From Bacteroidia bacterium (GTDB taxonomy: Bacteria > Bacteroidota > Bacteroidia > UKL13-3), in NCBI GenBank assembly GCA_018058135.1, contig JAGPCK010000003.1:42475-106474 (forward strand): 64,000 bases of DNA, written 5' to 3'. Positions within the stretch are counted from its first letter, which is position 1. Every line of letters begins with the position of its first letter. The notes under the pieces are model-generated. The model was not told the DNA's origin. It worked only from the letters and a program-made list of their open reading frames with translations, and ran no database searches. Shown here in pieces: positions 61,783 through 64,000 of this stretch. Both the position numbers and the translations under genes were made by a program.

Positions 61783-62544
61783 ATGAAAAAAACTCACATA
61801 TACTCCTTGTTGTTATTAATCAGTTCGGCTTTCTCGACTGTTTTTGCTCAATCGGGCCTGCGCTATGAATACAAAATCACGGGCACAAGTCCGCAAGGTT
61901 CAGTTACGGGCAACATGGAGTTCATGCTGCTCAGCGGCAATACCCGCATGGAAATGCGCATGAGTGTTCCCGGTGTACCGGTCATAAACATGGTGATGCT
62001 TACTCTGCAGCAAAAGAACGGATTTAGTTACGAGATAATGGATGCCGCTAAAGCATATGTGGAACACAATACCACCGGCACCTCATCAGTGTATGAAGTA
62101 ATACAGGTGGCAGGAGCTGATAAGGTAGGAGTGTTCAATGCCACCAAAGTGAAAATTAAAATTGACGGAGAAGAGCAATGGATGTGGGTTTCCAAAGATG
62201 TTACCGGTTACAGTATGTTTGCCTCTATGCGAAACAAGGAGTGGGATATGGATGCTTTGTTTAAAGCGTTAAAATCAAAAGGTGTGGAAGGTTTTCCGGT
62301 TAAAATGCAGCAAACCGAAGAAGGTTTTACTACTTCGATAGAAATGGTTAAAGCTGAGCAAAAGCCATTGGATGCAAAACTGTTCATTATCCCGGCCGAT
62401 TACAAAAAACAAGCTGCTTTAAGCCCGGGTATACAGGGAATGCCTCAGATTGACCCCGCAAAACTGATGCAGATGAGTGAGGAGGAACGGGAGAAGTTTT
62501 TGCAGGAAATCAAGAAGCAGCATGGAATAAAAGACGAAGAATAG
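61783..62544 (+). CDS. DUF4412 domain-containing exported protein
   Basis: The 253-residue protein starts at 61783 (signal peptide MKKTHIYSLLLLISSAFSTV, cleaved after FAQ). The DUF4412 domain follows: LRYEYKITGTSPQGSVTGNM, TRMEMRMSVPGVPVINMVML and EQWMWVSKDVTGYSMF. It is Met-rich with a beta-sandwich-like profile; the C-terminus (DPAKLMQMSEEEREKFLQEI) is charged and helical. Probably periplasmic. The function of the family is not known to me. Confidence 0.85.
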   Translation: MKKTHIYSLLLLISSAFSTVFAQSGLRYEYKITGTSPQGSVTGNMEFMLLSGNTRMEMRMSVPGVPVINMVMLTLQQKNGFSYEIMDAAKAYVEHNTTGTSSVYEVIQVAGADKVGVFNATKVKIKIDGEEQWMWVSKDVTGYSMFASMRNKEWDMDALFKALKSKGVEGFPVKMQQTEEGFTTSIEMVKAEQKPLDAKLFIIPADYKKQAALSPGIQGMPQIDPAKLMQMSEEEREKFLQEIKKQHGIKDEE

Positions 62545-62633
62545 TAAGGACTGTTTTCTATTACAGTAGTGATTAACTACCCGATTCTGCCTTTTTAGAC
62601 AAAATTCAATAGCTTCGCAGCAAAATAGAAGTT

Positions 62634-63641
62634 ATGAAATTAGTTACATACCAACAGGGTGAAAAAGCGCAATTGGGCATTTTGATTAACGATGCGATAT
62701 ACAACTTGCATGAGTTAGATGCCTCTTTGCCTGATAACATGAAAGATTTTTTATGGGCAGGTGAAGAGGCCATGAATAAAGCCAAATCAATTGATGCCGA
62801 CTTAAAATCAGGCAATAAAAAAGCAACTGCAATAGCTGTTTCATCCGTAAAACTGTTGGCTCCCGTGCCGCAGCCTACCTCTTGTCGTGATGGTTATGCC
62901 TTTCGTCAACACGTGGCAGCAGCGCGCAGAAACCGTAAGGTGCCCATGATTGAGGAGTTTGACCAGTATCCTATTTTCTATTTCACTAACCACAATGCCG
63001 TGCAAGGGCCGGGAGAGGTAGTGTGTATGCCCGATCATTTTGAAAAACTTGACTTCGAACTGGAAGGTGCAGTTGTTATTGGTAAAAAGGGGCGCAACAT
63101 TAAAGCCGCTGAAGCCGATAGTTACATTGCAGGCTACATGATTATGAACGACATGAGCGCCCGCACGTTACAAATGGAGGAAATGCTGCTTAATCTGGGT
63201 CCGGCTAAGGGAAAAGATTTTTCAACGGTAATCGGTCCGTACATGATTACGCCTGATGAGTTGGAAAGTTACCGTATTCCCGCTAAACCCAACCATACCG
63301 GAAATAACTACAACATGAAAATGAAGTGTTGGGTAAATGATAAACTGGTTTCGGAGGGTAATATGGGCGACATGGATTGGACCTTTGCTGAGATAGTAGA
63401 GCGTTGTGCTTACGGAGTTGATATTTTGCCGGGTGACGTGATAGGTTCAGGTACGGTAGGTACAGGATGCTTTCTCGAATTGAACGGCACAGGTTTGCTT
63501 AACGACCCTGAGAATTTTAAGCCACAATGGTTACAAGAAGGAGATGTGGTGAAAATGGAGATTGACGGACTCGGTACTTTAGTGAATACCATTCGTAAAG
63601 AGAATACAGACTTCTCTCTGTTGGCTATGAAGAAGAAATAA
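62634..63641 (+). CDS. Fumarylacetoacetate hydrolase family protein
   Basis: The 335-residue protein belongs to the FAH superfamily: metal site with FELEGAVVIGKKGRNIKAAE, then MNDMSAR, GPAKGKDFSTVIGPY and PGDVIGSGTVGTGCFLELNG. The N-terminal part (KLVTYQQGEKAQLGIL) is as in bacterial fumarylacetoacetases, which split fumarylacetoacetate to fumarate and acetoacetate, the last step of the homogentisate route. hmgA and hpd, 36 kb away in this window, make this function likely, but related hydrolases with other substrates are not excluded. A weak -7 box (TAGCTTCG, 62610-62617) lies upstream. Confidence 0.85.
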   Translation: MKLVTYQQGEKAQLGILINDAIYNLHELDASLPDNMKDFLWAGEEAMNKAKSIDADLKSGNKKATAIAVSSVKLLAPVPQPTSCRDGYAFRQHVAAARRNRKVPMIEEFDQYPIFYFTNHNAVQGPGEVVCMPDHFEKLDFELEGAVVIGKKGRNIKAAEADSYIAGYMIMNDMSARTLQMEEMLLNLGPAKGKDFSTVIGPYMITPDELESYRIPAKPNHTGNNYNMKMKCWVNDKLVSEGNMGDMDWTFAEIVERCAYGVDILPGDVIGSGTVGTGCFLELNGTGLLNDPENFKPQWLQEGDVVKMEIDGLGTLVNTIRKENTDFSLLAMKKK

Positions 63642-63652
63642 ATACTGGTTTA

Positions 63653-63698
63653 TATAAAATAAATAAGGCGGCACATGTGCCGCCTTATTTATTTTATA
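63653..63698. terminator. 46-bp perfect palindrome, bidirectional terminator
   Basis: Arms of 23 bp with no loop bases centre between 63675 and 63676 (AAGGCGGCACATGTGCCGCC in the core, AT-rich ends). It lies between the stops of the convergent FAH-family gene (63641) and T9SS gene (63716). A G/C-rich stem with an A tract on one side and a T tract on the other is the classic form for termination on both strands. Confidence 0.9.
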
Positions 63699-63715
63699 AG
63701 CAGGTGAAAAAGAAC

Positions 63716-64000
63716 TTAGTTCACCATAAATCTTTCGCTGCGGGTCCAGTTGTTACCTTCCATCTGAATGATGTACATGCCTTTGTCCATGTTGGCAGCA
63801 TCAAAGTTAACGGTGTTAAAGCCAGGTTGTAACTTATCAGCAGCAACTGTTTTAACCAGTTGTCCCATCATGTTGTATACATTTACTTTTACATCGCTGG
63901 CATTGTCTAATCTGAATGCGATGTTAGTAGTACCGTTACTTGGGTTAGGGAATACGCCAAAAGCTCCGTCATTGTCTTTGTTCTCTTCTACTGAAAGAAT
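63716..64000 (-). CDS. C-terminal end of a T9SS type A cargo protein
   Basis: The reverse strand from the window edge gives 94 residues to a stop at 63716, open on the 5' side. It reads FGVFPNPSNGTTNIAFRLDN, then VYNMMGQLVKTVAADKLQPG, then GMYIIQMEGNNWTRSERFMV and a final N: a complete type A sorting domain that directs export by T9SS. The passenger domain lies outside the window. Transcription is probably ended by the palindrome at 63653-63698. Confidence 0.92.
   Translation of the reverse strand: MLSVEENKDNDGAFGVFPNPSNGTTNIAFRLDNASDVKVNVYNMMGQLVKTVAADKLQPGFNTVNFDAANMDKGMYIIQMEGNNWTRSERFMVN

Noticed and set aside
1..64000. CRISPR array, tRNA, rRNA, prophage or intact insertion sequence
   Set aside because: No regularly spaced short repeats, no tRNA T-arm pattern in the intergenic gaps, and no transposase, integrase or phage structural gene were seen.

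Overview
The window is a chromosomal segment of a Bacteroidota bacterium. Supporting signs are the gliding lipoprotein GldH, at least six proteins ending in Por/type IX secretion (T9SS) sorting domains of type A or B, a TonB receptor with an N-terminal carboxypeptidase-like domain, LytS/LytTR regulators, a PSP1 protein between holB and gldH, DUF4159 and DUF4412 proteins, sparse Shine-Dalgarno sequences, and many promoters matching the Bacteroidota -7 element TAnnTTTG. I cannot name the genus. No rRNA, tRNA, CRISPR array, phage or intact insertion sequence was seen.

Layout. 1-2587 (minus): thrS-infC-rpmI. 2588-4169: AT-rich insert-like stretch with one DUF4238 gene. 4170-6258: exported lipoprotein, DUF2147 and outer-membrane barrel genes. 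6295-7277: a T9SS cargo gene whose signal peptide and body are in different frames. 7402-10836 (minus): holB, PSP1, gldH, CDGSH protein. 11034-17709: guaB, murB, an L,D-transpeptidase, a GreA/B-like factor, a PdeM-like phosphoesterase and a long PurF. 17768-24060: two giant paralogous T9SS adhesins sharing a nearly identical internal tract. 24064-27579: TPR lipoprotein, then hmgA and hpd for tyrosine breakdown; a fumarylacetoacetase-family gene lies at 62634. 27642-33704: small secreted proteins, a LOG-like protein, a barrel, a WG-repeat protein, pdxH and an unknown membrane-anchored protein.

33701-39058 (minus) is the most interesting block. Four genes with gaps of 1-5 bp encode a receiver-only response regulator, a TPR/YaiO outer-membrane barrel, a LysM-like/transmembrane/HEAT-repeat protein and a processive family-2 glycosyltransferase. 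Together they could form an envelope-spanning exopolysaccharide synthesis and export machine in which the HEAT protein replaces known partners.

39215-54256 is largely housekeeping: YqgE, DUF4159, rsmE, pckA, SUI1, a parallel beta-helix T9SS protein, a lipid kinase, an RNA methyltransferase, DinB, dnaG, a CoA-transferase, and Mrp plus NifU for Fe-S assembly. 54259-64000 holds a PKD/type B T9SS protein, a TonB receptor-LytS-LytTR operon, DUF4412, the FAH-family gene and the 3' end of another T9SS protein.

Two window-wide features stand out. Several genes have their predicted -7 promoter box only 3-8 nt before the start codon, implying leaderless or nearly leaderless mRNAs. Most convergent gene pairs touch or overlap at their stop codons, leaving no room for terminators.
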